From Vanessa cardui (Eukaryota > Arthropoda > Insecta > Lepidoptera > Nymphalidae), in the NCBI RefSeq assembly GCF_905220365.1, contig NC_061154.1, positions 4,836,001 through 4,900,000 on the forward strand: DNA of 64,000 nt, read 5' to 3'. The notes below the pieces were generated by a model, which saw only the letters and a program-made list of their open reading frames with translations, did no database searches and was not told where the DNA came from. Shown piece by piece: positions 1 through 10,198 of this stretch. Position numbers and translations under genes: made by a program. Each line of letters starts with the position of its first letter. Positions within the stretch are counted from its first letter, which is position 1.

Positions 1-433
1 CTATCAATTTTAACATAAACTACAGATTTAGAAATCCTAAAACATTCAATATCAATCCATCCAGTATTTAAATAATGTATCCCATAATAACCCCATTGCG
101 AGAATGTGTCGTACTTACAATGATATTGCCGCTAATAATGACTCCATTGACATTTTTGAGAGTAAGTTTCGTATATTTAGAAGGTGTTTGACGAATTCAA
201 TCTTTAAGACTTAGTATGTAATATATTTGACATTGTTATGTAATATTATTTATAAAAAAAATTTCTGCTATTTTTTAAACTTATTGCCTAATTTCTCAAA
301 AAATTTAATATTCGTGTGATTTTTTTTTCTTTAATTTTTACTTGTAATAGCTTCAGCCTCTGTTAACTGTGAATTAATGTATTCTTGCTTGATGTGTACA
401 CAAATATTAGGGTGTAACTAATCTTACCTCGTT
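1..433. other. AT-rich intergenic sequence
   Basis: No convincing ORF, repeat or RNA gene was seen. Long A/T runs are typical of the window background. Confidence 0.6.
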
Positions 434-680
434 GACGACCTCCATGGTCGAGTGGTGTGTACACCGGTTTTCATGGGTACGCCACTCTGAGGTCCCGGGT
501 TCGATTCCCGGCCGAGTCGATGTAGATTACCGTTAGTTTTCTACGTTGTCATGGGTCTGGGTGTTTGTGGTACCGTCGTTACTTCTAATTGTCCATAACA
601 CAAGTGCTTAAGCTACTTACATTGGGATCAGAGTAATGTATGTGATGTTGTCTCATATTAATTAAAAAAAAAAAAAAAAA
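434..680 (+). mobile_element. tRNA-derived SINE (Metulj-like)
   Basis: The 5' part is tRNA-like. It has a Pol III A box TGGTCGAGTGG at 445-455 and a perfect B box GGTTCGATTCC at 498-508. A tRNA-unrelated body follows, and the copy ends in an oligo-A run at about 663-680. The short direct repeat AATCTT occurs just before the element and just after the A run, so it may be the target site duplication. The sequence matches a SINE I know to be abundant in Lepidoptera; the name Metulj is from memory. It is not a functional tRNA gene because the acceptor stem is not closed and the 3' side runs into the SINE body. Confidence 0.8.
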
Positions 681-748
681 ATCTTCAAAATTTGTAATTT
701 ATTTTCTAGATATTTAACAGTTATTACCTGTCTTGTGTGCCATATGTA

Positions 749-771
749 ATAAATAAATAAATAAATAAATA
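749..771. repeat. (AAAT)n microsatellite
   Basis: About six uninterrupted AAAT units lie in AT-rich sequence. The rest of 681-1410 shows nothing else recognisable. Confidence 0.85.
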
Positions 772-1410
772 CTACAACTCTAGTATTTAGACTGTACTAG
801 TTCATTTACCACGGAAGAAGTGAGACGGAACACCGAGTCTGTTACTGAAATTAAATTCACCCAAACTAGTGATTTCAATAAGTGGTAAACCTCTGTAACA
901 AATATCAAGTATAATCTCATAATCTCATATCTACAAAATTGCTTTTGTTGTAATTTGTAGTGGATTGTTAACCATTAAGGCAACGAAAATCTTCTTATAA
1001 ATCGATTCCCAAGACATATTGTCATAATTGGAGGATAATCTGACATTTCTCTTTCCGGAAAGTTCTCAAGTAGTAATATATACGTATAATCTATAAATGA
1101 TATGCCTTTTTGGAAACTAAGCATGCACTGTACAAAAACTATATGAAGAACTATAGTAAGCTCATATACTGATTGTAGTATTAATTTGAATGATCCAGTT
1201 GGAAAACTAGTGACGTAAATATGATACTTTCGAGTTTCGTGAAACGAGAGAGATATCTAAGTCCTTTTTGCATTGATCGTAAATTCAGTAGAATTTGTTC
1301 TTTGGAACTTTGTCACTAAAAACAAATTTTTGCTTTTGGTGTTCTTCAGGGAAGCGGCCTCTTCGACCGTCATATCGAGTCAAGGGTTCTAATGGGTAAT
1401 TTTTCTGAAA

Positions 1411-1487
1411 TTTTTGACGTTGATATTTTCTTGAGCTAAAATTGGTAGCAAGCCAATTTTAGCCCAAGAAAATATCAACGTCAAAAA
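1411..1487. repeat. Long hairpin, 35-bp arms
   Basis: Arms at 1411-1445 and 1453-1487 are inverted complements with one mismatch (A-C on the plus strand, U-G if the minus strand is transcribed). The loop is seven bases. No transposon termini or target duplication were recognised around it. Confidence 0.9.
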
Positions 1488-3020
1488 CAACTAAGTGAAG
1501 AAATCAAATTTTAGAGATTTTTACAGACCGGGTAAGTTTATACCATTCTTTCGTTCATTTTGCACTTCCACTAAAAGTGATACATCTTGACCAAAATAAT
1601 GATAACTTACTTCTTTCTCACATGGGTTAATTAGCGAACCGATCCAAAAATGTTGCATATTGTTATTTAGAAATTAATATTCACTTGAATGAACTTTCGA
1701 GTCAAAGTACCTGATATCCTGATGTCTCCTGTAATATATATAAAGTATTTTTTATACCATAAGTGCACACAAGTCTCTCACGGAGTCCGCTAAAGGCCAA
1801 TATTTTCACTTAGTACTGAAGTCAATTAGCTCTACAAACTAACAGATTTAATTCGTATTTTTTATATTATCTTCACGGAAATGACTCGTAAGTATTACTG
1901 GTCAATGAGGCGGAAAAAATATTGACAAAAATGTCGAACTTTTCTTTGACTTTTACTTTAACTGTCACCAAAGAAACTGTCCGTTGGATCCTATCCGTAT
2001 GTTCAATTTAAGAGCGTAGCGGAGGAAAGCCGCTAAAGTCACAGACATGACAGCTGATGTACTTCTTTTTCTTACGACGAATTGCAAAACGACATTAATG
2101 ATTATTTTCAAATATTCTTCAAATATATTTATATGACTTGTGACATGTTAGCCGGAAAACAATTTTATTAAAAGACAATTTAAAATAAGATATCTTTTTA
2201 TTTAAATTAAAACTGGGTATATCATGTAGATGTAACTCTGATGGAAAAAACCATAGGTGAAGATGGAAACAAATCAAATTATTGCTTTATATTGGAATAA
2301 GTAAAAGTAATTAAGAAAAGATAAGTATTGAAAAGCATTTTTTGGCAAATACTTTTTAATCTTTAGTGATTGAAAATAACAAAATACATATTTGAATTTG
2401 GAAGTTTGATAATAATTTGATTTTGCTGATATAATATAGCGAAGGTATTCAAATAGCATCTGAAACATATTCGATGTTCGCTCTTTGATCGCTTTTGCTG
2501 TAAATTAATTGTTTTGTAAAATTCAACTAGCAAGTATGTCATACATTCAGGTTGCATAGATGTAATTTATTCAAACATGTATCGGGTCACTGACCCGTAT
2601 AGTGTGTTATGCAATTCAAAACGTATTTGGGTCGAACATGTCCATTCATAGGAGAAAAAATTATTGTAAGTGTTTAGTCAAAAAAAAAAAATGTTTTGAT
2701 ATTATTTTCATTTGATTTTTCTAATGGGCAAGATTCGGTATATCGTTTTAATACATCTTGGTTTTGGTTTATGTTTAGGTTTAGTATATGCTTATGAATT
2801 GATTTTATTTTTCGCTTTACAGAAAGAGCTCATCGTCTTTATGTTAAGCCTAATCGAAAAACTACTACAAGTCTATAAATCCTTTACCAGAAGATGTATC
2901 GCGTTTAAGATAAGGTTTGTTTTCTATGATATTATCATAGGAACAACAGCACTTCGGAGTATCAACCGCTTTAAATCTAGACTGTGTGACGAATCTTACC
3001 TTCATGCCATCATATTCATG
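1488..3020. other. AT-rich intergenic sequence
   Basis: Only short low-complexity ORFs were seen. No conserved protein, RNA gene or repeat family was recognised. Confidence 0.5.
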
Positions 3021-3029
3021 CCTTCATCA

Positions 3030-3334
3030 ACAACAACAACAACAGCCTGTAAATTTCCACTGCTGAGCTAAAGGCCTCCTCTCCCTTTGAGGAGAAGGTT
3101 TGGAACATATTCCACCACGATGTTCCAATGCGGGTTGGTGGAATACACATGTGGCAGAATTTCTATGAAATTTGTCACATGCAGGTTTCCTCACGATGTT
3201 TTCCTTCACCGCTGAGCACGAGATGGATTATAAAGACAAATTAAGCACATGAATCAGCGGTGCTTGCCTTTGAACCCGCAATCATCGGTTAAGATGCACG
3301 CGTTCTAACCACTGGGCCATCTCGACTCATCACT
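3030..3334 (-). mobile_element. tRNA-derived SINE family A, full-length copy
   Basis: On the minus strand it begins with the conserved GAGATGGCCCAGTGG segment (A box TGGCCCAGTGG). A B box resembling GGTTCAAA follows, then the conserved body and a (GTT)n tail seen as (AAC)n at 3030-3044 on the plus strand. The 9-bp repeat CCTTCATCA at 3021-3029 and 3335-3343 is a candidate target site duplication. Short ORFs inside it, such as 3027-3209, are translations of the SINE and not genes. Confidence 0.85.
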
Positions 3335-3343
3335 CCTTCATCA

Positions 3344-4715
3344 CTCATCCTTTAATATTTCTCGTGTATAGAGACACTTCACACTAAACGTTAAGTTTAA
3401 ATCGAAATGGTAAATGCCATATATCCGTATATCGCATCAGAATCAGTCCGCGGTGATATAGGTTATTGATTTGTCGATCTTTCTTTCGATCTTCATATTT
3501 GTAGACAAACAGAATAACGTTTCCCCAAGTATTGTAGAAGGAAAATACTAAATACTAAATTTGAAAAATATTTAATCCTTTATAAATTGAGTATTGCTTC
3601 GGCACAAAATAATTATATTACTGGAAACAAACAAGTCTTTTCGAGCACGCCTTGCTATCGAGTGTTCAAATATACTTCCTGAACTTTCGACCGAGACCGT
3701 ACGACAAAGGCTTTGTCCAGGCTTACCGGAAGTAATCGCAACGCCCGCGTTTCCGCAATCTCAGCTAATTTTTAAAATATCCAGTTAGTATTTGATTCCA
3801 AAATATATTTGATATCTAAATCTTTACTACATTTAAGGTGATTATATTTTTAATTAAAAAGTAAAAAAAATAAATATATGCCCATTAATAATACAGTATA
3901 TAAATATTTTTTATTTCATTAATTAATTATTCTTAAAAAAATATGATTATATGTTTCACAATATGGTCGTTGAAAAAATCCATAGATCCCGAGAAAAAAG
4001 AAAAAGTAATATTATATCTAAATAACTTCTTACTTCTTCCGTATTTAATATGTCCAAAGCTTATTTAATTCGAATATTGGGTAATTGTTCTTATTTAATA
4101 AAAACACGTAACTTATCCCGTGGTATGCAACGTTGAAATTAAATTGCAATGTAATAATATAACTAATTGCTAAAATTAAAAATACTGTGAATATTTTCTA
4201 ACTGACTAACTGTTTTTCTAATTCAATAAGAATTTTTTTTACTTGCCAAAGAGCTATTCTTAAGATGATAATCCACAAGTCCCAAGACTAAGATAAAAGT
4301 TGTAAGGCATCCACAGCATGGCATGAAATATAAATGCAATTTAAAAAAAATATTTGAAACAGTTTTTAAATCTGCGACACAATAGTCTGCTAATATTATT
4401 ATAGTCCGTGCGAAGCTGTGGCGAGTCGATAGCAATGTAAACAGATCAATAAAGACTAGCTTAAGAGCTTTATGTATTTGATATTGAAAGATATTGTCGC
4501 TTACATTTAAAATAAAACTAACTTTATACAGGAGTATTTCACTGAACTAAGATTAATCGTATGAAGTGGAAATCTATTTCAACTGTCAAGATAAACGGCT
4601 TTTTTTCATTGTTGTACATTTATTACAGCATACGTTCTACACAATAGCATTTCTCTCTATTACATTATGTAGGAATTGTAATGCGTTTAATTTTCTTTGA
4701 TCAATAAATCTATTC
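3344..4715. other. AT-rich intergenic sequence
   Basis: A 64-codon ORF at 3594-3788 is somewhat richer in G+C but matches no family I recognise. Nothing else stands out. Confidence 0.5.
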
Positions 4716-5024
4716 GAATAATAAAATTGGAGTGTCTCATTGTAATATTAATATAGCCCTTTTTTATTCAATGCATATGTACATATACACGGTACATATA
4801 TAAAAATTACATTTTTTACAATGTTTGTCTGTTTGTTTGTTCCAAATTCAGTTCAAAATTGGTTCAAATGTTCCATAGATTATCCATCTATGGAACATTT
4901 GGACCAATTTTGACGGGACTTTAACTGGCATATAACTGATATAATAAGGAGTAACTTAGGCAACAAAGTTATTTTTTTTTTGTTAAATTCAAACGGGTAC
5001 AAAGTCGCGGGCACGGCTAATATA
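4716..5024 (-). mobile_element. Helitron-like non-autonomous repeat (family E)
   Basis: On the minus strand it starts near a segment reading GTGCCCGCGACTTTGTAC and runs to ACTCCAATTTTATTAT, with the middle part AAAGTCCCGTCAAAATTGG. The same end sequences recur at 14657-14979 (+) and 61097-61668 (-). I recall this as a very common lepidopteran repeat, probably Helitron-related; the class is inferred. A 28-bp-arm hairpin at 4853-4913 lies inside. Confidence 0.7.
4853..4913. repeat. Hairpin inside family E copy, 28-bp arms
   Basis: Arms 4853-4880 and 4886-4913 are complementary except at one position (4864/4902). The loop is TATCC. The other family E copies do not show this hairpin at the equivalent place. 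Confidence 0.9.
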
Positions 5025-5052
5025 TTATATGATACATAATAAATGACGCCTC

Positions 5053-5146
5053 TTTGGTGTATATCCGGAGAGAGACCACAGTGGCGTGCACTTGGAGAGG
5101 CCTATGTCCAGTGGACAAAAAATGGGCAAATGGTGATGATGATTCG
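5053..5146 (+). mobile_element. 3' end fragment of an RTE-like LINE
   Basis: The segment contains GAGAGGCCTATGTCCAGTGG followed by a short ATGATGATGAT-type tail. I recognise this as the 3' terminus of abundant lepidopteran LINEs of RTE type, where it encodes the end of ORF2 (LGEAYVQ.W-like). Only the last 90 bp or so are present, 5'-truncated as usual for target-primed insertion. Confidence 0.6.
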
Positions 5147-5178
5147 ATATATTCTAATTGATAGTTTGTTTTTTACAG

Positions 5179-5364
5179 GAGTTAGTTGATATAATGCTTA
5201 AGCGAATGGACGTCGACCTGGATGGTGTCATCAACTTTCAAGACTTCCACACGTCAGTCGTAAAAACCCCCTCATTGCTCGAGAGCTTGGGTTACTGCCT
5301 CCCCGAACGGCCGGCGGTCTTCTCATTCCTGACAACTTGGTGTCCCACATGGGGCAAGATGTAA
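5179..5364 (+). CDS. EFCAB1: Terminal exon of a calaxin (EFCAB1)-like EF-hand protein
   Basis: The exon follows a textbook acceptor (T-rich tract then ACAG at 5175-5178) and opens in phase 0 with residues ELVDIMLKRMD. It encodes one EF-hand: the loop DVDLDGVINFQD has D at positions 1, 3, 5 and 12, G at 6 and I at 8. The tail contains LLESLGYCLPE and ends at a TAA at 5362-5364. Candidate poly-A signals AATAAA lie at 5429-5434 and 5584-5589. EF-hand 3 followed by LL-E-x-G-x-CLP is the layout of calaxin, the outer-arm dynein calcium sensor of motile cilia. In insects that suggests a role in sperm flagella or chordotonal neurons (inference). No earlier exons were recognised in 1-5178, so they are probably beyond the left edge or too short to see. 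It could instead be another EF-hand protein of the same superfamily. Confidence 0.65.
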   Translation, partial: ELVDIMLKRMDVDLDGVINFQDFHTSVVKTPSLLESLGYCLPERPAVFSFLTTWCPTWGKM

Positions 5365-5690
5365 ACCATGGGTGTCAAAATAATTATTTTGGAAAAGATT
5401 ACTAATATTTGGTTTATTTTAACCATAAAATAAAAATAACCATAAGTTTAGAATTTGATATCATTAAGGTTTGCATTGAAAATGCATTTGTGATTGATTT
5501 TTTCGATTCTATCTGAAAAATCGTTTAATTATGAAGTTTTAAGGATTTTGTTATGTTATATATCTCATTTCCTGTGTTATCGAAATAAAACTTGTTTTGG
5601 TATATTTTTTGTTTTATTTTAGCGAAGATTACTATAGCATGCATAATATAAAATAGGTCTATACTATATTGATGCGTAATATATACGACT
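5365..5690. other. 3' UTR and intergenic DNA after the EF-hand exon
   Basis: AT-rich sequence with two AATAAA hexamers (5429-5434, 5584-5589), either of which could end the upstream gene. Nothing else was recognised. Confidence 0.4.
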
Positions 5691-5959
5691 AAAGCGGTAA
5701 TGGTCCCACTATTACCGCTGTTGTGGGTACTAAGATCCCCGGCACAGACCATGTTACCAACACCGATGATTTCTGGCCTTATCAACATTTAACTCTCACA
5801 GCGGGCTGGCGACGAGATCATCGTCTATCCTGCATATCATGGAGCAAAAGGTGGAAAAATATTCTGACGTCCTCAGATGATGCTACCAAATACTGGCAGT
5901 TCAATATACATATGGCATAATTTGCAGTCACTCCTGACACACATGAACTGAATATAATT

Positions 5960-6270
5960 TGTATTAAAGAAGCCATGAAGAGGAAATAACGCTCCAAAGT
6001 GTTCGTCCGAAATGTTTGGAAAGTCAAATAACAAAGCTGAGGATGGCAGAAGCATCAAGTCGAAACCCGAATTTTAGGAGAGGTTGTAAAGTTCTACGGA
6101 CAACTGTACAAATATATGCCTCTAGTCACCTCTCAATAGTCATCTTCAGATCCTAGAACAAAACTAACCTGGCATTTCAGAAGATATCCCGTACGTCATT
6201 GTACGAGATAAGAAGAGCTCTCGATCAACTAGAAAAAATATACTTGGTGACGATGATCATATTCATTTTA
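5960..6270 (+). pseudogene. Degenerate RTE-type LINE reverse transcriptase
   Basis: Fragments of the linker and start of an RTE-clade reverse transcriptase can be read in changing frames: EVVKFYGQLYK, then DPRTKLTWHF, SEDIPYVIV, EIRRALDQL, and finally ILGDDD. These follow the order of the family pattern in which a FY..LY segment precedes DPRAKLT, EDIP, EIR.AL..(L/M)K and APG.DGI. Several frameshifts and stops separate the pieces, so it cannot encode a protein. The palm domain and catalytic motif are absent. Sequence at 5690-5960 may be the preceding part of the same relic but I could not align it. Confidence 0.6.
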
Positions 6271-7035
6271 AAATCTTAATGTGCGTGATATCATTCAAAA
6301 TTTCTTAAGAATTGATGATATAAATTATTTAATTTATATATGTAGATTGTAGATCTAAGCTTCAATTAAAAAGTGAAATGTATTTGAAATAATTTATAGG
6401 TTCGTTAAAACGCACTAAAGGCAGCAGTTATACCGCAAGCGTTAATCTCTCTGATTGGCTGAGTAATTGGTTGGAACCAGCAATAATAAAGCTAAGTGAC
6501 ATCTTGAATGCTTTAACTTCAACAAGATTTCTTACTAAAGACAAGATTCAATTCTATTGAATTTATATTAAGATTAGCGTCGCAATTTTTTAATAGTATT
6601 ACATGGAACTTGACAATATTTTTTATGGATTATTTTTTTAACAGTCGCGAACTTTTTTTTTATTTTAATTTTCCATTCTTCACTGAAGTACTTCAATGGA
6701 TACCAAACAAATCATAAAAAAACGGGTGATAAACAGCGAAAAATAAGATGGTGTAGATATATTCTGAAAAAATAAACCCAAAACTTACCATAGAACACGA
6801 GCGTGAATGTAATATGCGATATTGACTTTAATATCTATAAAATTTAAATGAATTTGCATACCAAAATGGCGTATCAACGTAAGTCGGTTGTAAAATTTCT
6901 TGAATGATATACGAATTCCTACAGAATCGCATCAATGAACTCTATTGTTATTATTAGTATTCTTTTGTTTTGCGCCTATTTTATATATGTGTGTGTTTTG
7001 TACATTATGTAATTAAACTTCCAATATTTCTTACT
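6271..7035. other. AT-rich intergenic sequence
   Basis: No gene or recognisable repeat was seen. It separates the RTE relic from the 3' end of the CR1-like element. Confidence 0.45.
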
Positions 7036-7039
7036 TTAT

Positions 7040-7234
7040 TTATAGGTTTAGGTTTATAGACATTTATTCTCAAAAAGACAAAAGTCGCTTACATGAGAAC
7101 ACACAGAAAAAGTAAGATAACATTTGTGCTCGTCTTAAAATAACTAGCCATTCAACGCATTAGTTTGTTATTGTTCAAATAATCATTTTAAATAACAATA
7201 ATAATACAATATCAAATTATACTATTATTGTTAT
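7040..7234 (-). other. Probable 3' UTR and tail of the CR1-like LINE
   Basis: On the minus strand this follows the ORF2 stop. It contains the distal arm of an inverted repeat (7181-7203), then a GAATAAATG motif at about 7061-7069, and ends near short TAAACC repeats (about 7043-7056). CR1-group elements usually end in short repeats and not poly-A, so I place the 3' terminus near 7040. I found no target site duplication, so this boundary is approximate. Confidence 0.45.
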
Positions 7235-7245
7235 TCAAAATGATT
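7181..7245. repeat. 23-bp inverted repeat over the LINE ORF2 stop codon
   Basis: Arms 7181-7203 and 7223-7245 are complementary with one mismatch around a 19-base spacer. The ORF2 stop TGA (minus strand, 7235-7237) lies inside the right arm, so the RNA would fold at the ORF2/3' UTR junction. Confidence 0.85.
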
Positions 7246-10198
7246 GTGCTTTAATGTAATTAGCCAGTTTTGTCTTAAATGCTTTGAATGACTTTACATT
7301 TTTTATGTTAGCAGGAATTTTATTATAAAGTTGTGCTCCTTCATATGTAAGGGTTTTTTTACTGTGTACTGTTCTAGTTTTAGGTAATACAAGGAAGCTA
7401 GCTCGTCGGGTGCTACGTTTAATATGTTCCTTTACTTTGGTAAATTTTATATTAGTGTGGATAGTTTTGTCAAGAATTTTTCTGATCAAGATACATGTAC
7501 TATATGTATAGAGCTGTCGGATATTCATTATTTTGGTTTCATTATACATTTTTGTAGTAGATATTTGAAAGGGATATCGGAAGAGAATTTTTATTACTTT
7601 ATTTTGTGCTATTTGTAAGTTGTCTAGTCTTGTTTTAGTGGCACTTCCCCAAACTTCAATGAGATATAGTAAGTGGGGTTTGACTAGAGTGTTATAGATG
7701 GTATAACGCAGCTCACGCGGAATACATCGGGCTAGGTTTCGAATTGAGCCAGTAATTGATGTTAGTTTTTTTCTTATATGTTCAATTTGAGTATTCCAGG
7801 TTAAATTACTCTCTATCCGTAATCCCAGATATTTTTCAGTGTGTTTTTGTTGTAATTGTTCATTATTAATTGTAAGGGGTGCGTGTGGCAAAATTACTTT
7901 ATTTTTAGGTTTAAAAATAATGTAGCATGTTTTTGACGTATTTATTGTTAGGAGGTTACGTTGAAACCATACTGCTAAAGTATTTAAGTCTTCCTGAGCT
8001 TGAAGGATGAGATTCTGTATAGATGGTCCAAAATAGAAAAGACAAGTGTCATCTGCATACAGGGTTATATATCCATGTAAGCCAAGGTCTTGGATGTTAT
8101 TAATGTAAGTCAGAAAGAGCAAAGGGCCTAGTATAGATCCTTGGGGAACGCCACAAGTTAAAGGTAATGACTTACTTTGATAATCTCCAATTTTCACCAC
8201 TTGATGTCTATCAGTTAGATAAGATACGAACATTTTTAAAGCATTACCATGGATGCCTATGCTTTCCAGCTTCTTTAACAGTAATTTGTGGCTCACAGTA
8301 TCGAAGGCTTTCTTTAAGTCAATGAATATACCCAAAACTATATTTTTGGTATCGATGCTGTGTTTAATTTTAGTGACTAGGTCAATTGTCGCAGTAAGTG
8401 TGCTACTTCTTGGTCTAAAACCGTACTGCCGTTCAGAGATAAAATTAATTGTTTTCAAGTATTTATGTAATCTATTGTGTAATATTTTTTCTAGTATCTT
8501 AGATAGGACTGGTAGCACAGATATGGGCCGGTAGTTACCTGGATCCGTTTTAGGTCCAGATTTATAAATAGGCGTTACTCTAGCAATTTTCAATGTATCT
8601 GGGAATGATCCTGCTAATAATAACTTATTGAAACATTGTGTTAAGGGCCTAGCTATTTGATTTAGTATGCGTTTTAATACTTTTGTGTTTATACCATCTA
8701 TTCCAACACTGCAATTACTGTCAAGGTTGTGTATTATATGGATTATTTCGCTTATTGTACATGGTTCAAGACTAGACATAACATGGTCAGTTTCAAGATT
8801 AATTTTAGGTAAGACGTAGGACAAATTATCATAAGAAGTGTTTATTATCTTATTTGCTAGCATAGGTCCTATTGTAGAGAAGTATTTGTTAAATATTTCA
8901 CATATTTCTTTTGGGTCAGTGATATGTTGTCTATCAACGGAAAGTTTTGAAGGAGCACAGACTTGTTTTATTTTATTGTTAGATAGGTTATTTACAAGGT
9001 TCCACATTTTCTTCGGCTTTTTATAACATTTTGTAAATTCTTTACAGTAATAGTTATTTTTTGTGTTTTGAATAAACTTTGATACATATGAACTCGTTAT
9101 CTGAAATTTTATTTTCAAATTGTCATCATCTTTGTTCTTCTTTAGTTCTACCCATAAGGCATTTCTATTATTTATCTCACTAATGACTTCCTTGTTTATC
9201 CAATCGTTTTGAGGGAGATTTAGAATTTTCGTTTTTATTGTCTTACTTTTAGAAATTAATTCTTTTAATTGATTTTCAAATTCTATGTAATCATTATTAT
9301 GCTTGTCAAGCTCAAGTTCAGTCGCCAAGGTGGTTAGCTTTTCATAGTTTATTGCTTCATACTGTCTACGTTGTTTTGGTGGTGATTTTATTTTCTTCAA
9401 TTCCAAATAGAGTTGTTTATGATCTGACATAGGGGAGTCGATTAGAGCCAAGTGAAAACTATCATTTTTTAGATTGGTACTAATATGGTCTATAATTGAT
9501 CTTTTTGTTGATGATTCTCTTGTGCAGTATTTTGTTGTGATTTTATTTAATAATATGTGTCCCAGTCCTCTCAATAGATCCGTATACTGCTTAGTCTTTT
9601 TATCTTTTGTCAACAAGTCAATGTTGAAATCTCCAAAAATGATGGTTCTATTTCTCTGTTGTAATTGAGATTCGTAAAAATTAAGGAAATCATTAAAATT
9701 TGTGTGTCCAGGGTTATAGACGACTCCTATTTCAAGCGCATATTTTTCCAGCTGAACCCATAGGTAATTGTTTCCTCCAGAATATGTTGATTCAGATAGG
9801 CTCGATCTTAGATTGTTGTGTATATAGGCTGAGACTCCTCCGCCTCTTGAGTCAGTTCTGTAATTGTAATAATGCGTGTAATTAGGGATTTGCAGATCTA
9901 ATGCTTGATTTTCATTACTAATCCAAGTCTCTGTTAATAGTATAGCATGTATAGTGTTTGATACTGCTCGTAAGATGCACTTGAGTTCGTCCAATTTCCC
10001 TTCCTTGCATATACTTCGTGCATTAATGTAGAGGAATGTAAGGCGTGATTTATGGCTTTGTATGCTCTGATAGTTGTCGATTACTTGATAAGTAATAGTC
10101 TCGCTAATAGTAGGTATGCTGGTGTTTACTGAATGTCGTTTTTTGACTTTTTTATGATCGTCGGCGTCCCGTTGATGTATTTTATAGTAAGATCTTCT
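7235..10198 (-). CDS. CR1/Daphne-like LINE ORF2: endonuclease and reverse transcriptase
   Basis: The frame is open from 10198 to a TGA at 7235-7237. Residues below count from the TTG at 9994, a landmark and not a proposed start. An APE-type endonuclease begins upstream of it (TFLYINARSI) and includes TETW (21-24), GDFNIDLL (121-128), IIDH (167-170) and SDH (190-192). The reverse transcriptase spans about 430-740 with NYRPISVLP, FIDLKKAFD (557-565), GVPQGSILGP (615-624) and YADD (646-649), so the catalytic aspartates are present. A C-terminal region of about 180 residues ends in FKAFKTKLANYI, as in CR1-group proteins. Nicking the target and copying the element RNA is the known role. No ATG occurs between the upstream stop (10199-10201) and residue 189, so the endonuclease cannot be made by ordinary AUG initiation. 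ORF2 overlaps ORF1 by about 70 nt in the -1 frame, with slippery heptamers in the overlap. No internal stop or frameshift was seen, so the copy is young. Confidence 0.92.
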   Translation of the reverse strand, partial: RRSYYKIHQRDADDHKKVKKRHSVNTSIPTISETITYQVIDNYQSIQSHKSRLTFLYINARSICKEGKLDELKCILRAVSNTIHAILLTETWISNENQALDLQIPNYTHYYNYRTDSRGGGVSAYIHNNLRSSLSESTYSGGNNYLWVQLEKYALEIGVVYNPGHTNFNDFLNFYESQLQQRNRTIIFGDFNIDLLTKDKKTKQYTDLLRGLGHILLNKITTKYCTRESSTKRSIIDHISTNLKNDSFHLALIDSPMSDHKQLYLELKKIKSPPKQRRQYEAINYEKLTTLATELELDKHNNDYIEFENQLKELISKSKTIKTKILNLPQNDWINKEVISEINNRNALWVELKKNKDDDNLKIKFQITSSYVSKFIQNTKNNYYCKEFTKCYKKPKKMWNLVNNLSNNKIKQVCAPSKLSVDRQHITDPKEICEIFNKYFSTIGPMLANKIINTSYDNLSYVLPKINLETDHVMSSLEPCTISEIIHIIHNLDSNCSVGIDGINTKVLKRILNQIARPLTQCFNKLLLAGSFPDTLKIARVTPIYKSGPKTDPGNYRPISVLPVLSKILEKILHNRLHKYLKTINFISERQYGFRPRSSTLTATIDLVTKIKHSIDTKNIVLGIFIDLKKAFDTVSHKLLLKKLESIGIHGNALKMFVSYLTDRHQVVKIGDYQSKSLPLTCGVPQGSILGPLLFLTYINNIQDLGLHGYITLYADDTCLFYFGPSIQNLILQAQEDLNTLAVWFQRNLLTINTSKTCYIIFKPKNKVILPHAPLTINNEQLQQKHTEKYLGLRIESNLTWNTQIEHIRKKLTSITGSIRNLARCIPRELRYTIYNTLVKPHLLYLIEVWGSATKTRLDNLQIAQNKVIKILFRYPFQISTTKMYNETKIMNIRQLYTYSTCILIRKILDKTIHTNIKFTKVKEHIKRSTRRASFLVLPKTRTVHSKKTLTYEGAQLYNKIPANIKNVKSFKAFKTKLANYIKAQSF

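Noticed and set aside
445..520. tRNA gene with perfect B box
   Set aside because: The tRNA-like part is the head of a SINE; there is no closed acceptor stem and the sequence continues into the SINE body and A tail.
2712..3071. 119-codon plus-strand ORF
   Set aside because: Its 3' part runs into the SINE tail and the rest shows no protein-like pattern.
5525..5788. Minus-strand frame with NMVCAGDL, resembling part of a trypsin-like serine protease
   Set aside because: The match is only a few residues, the GDSGG motif is not present, and flanking sequence is AT-rich and unlike the family.
7041..7056. Possible insect telomeric TTAGG repeat
   Set aside because: Only two TAGGTT units occur; they are better explained as the short-repeat tail of the LINE.
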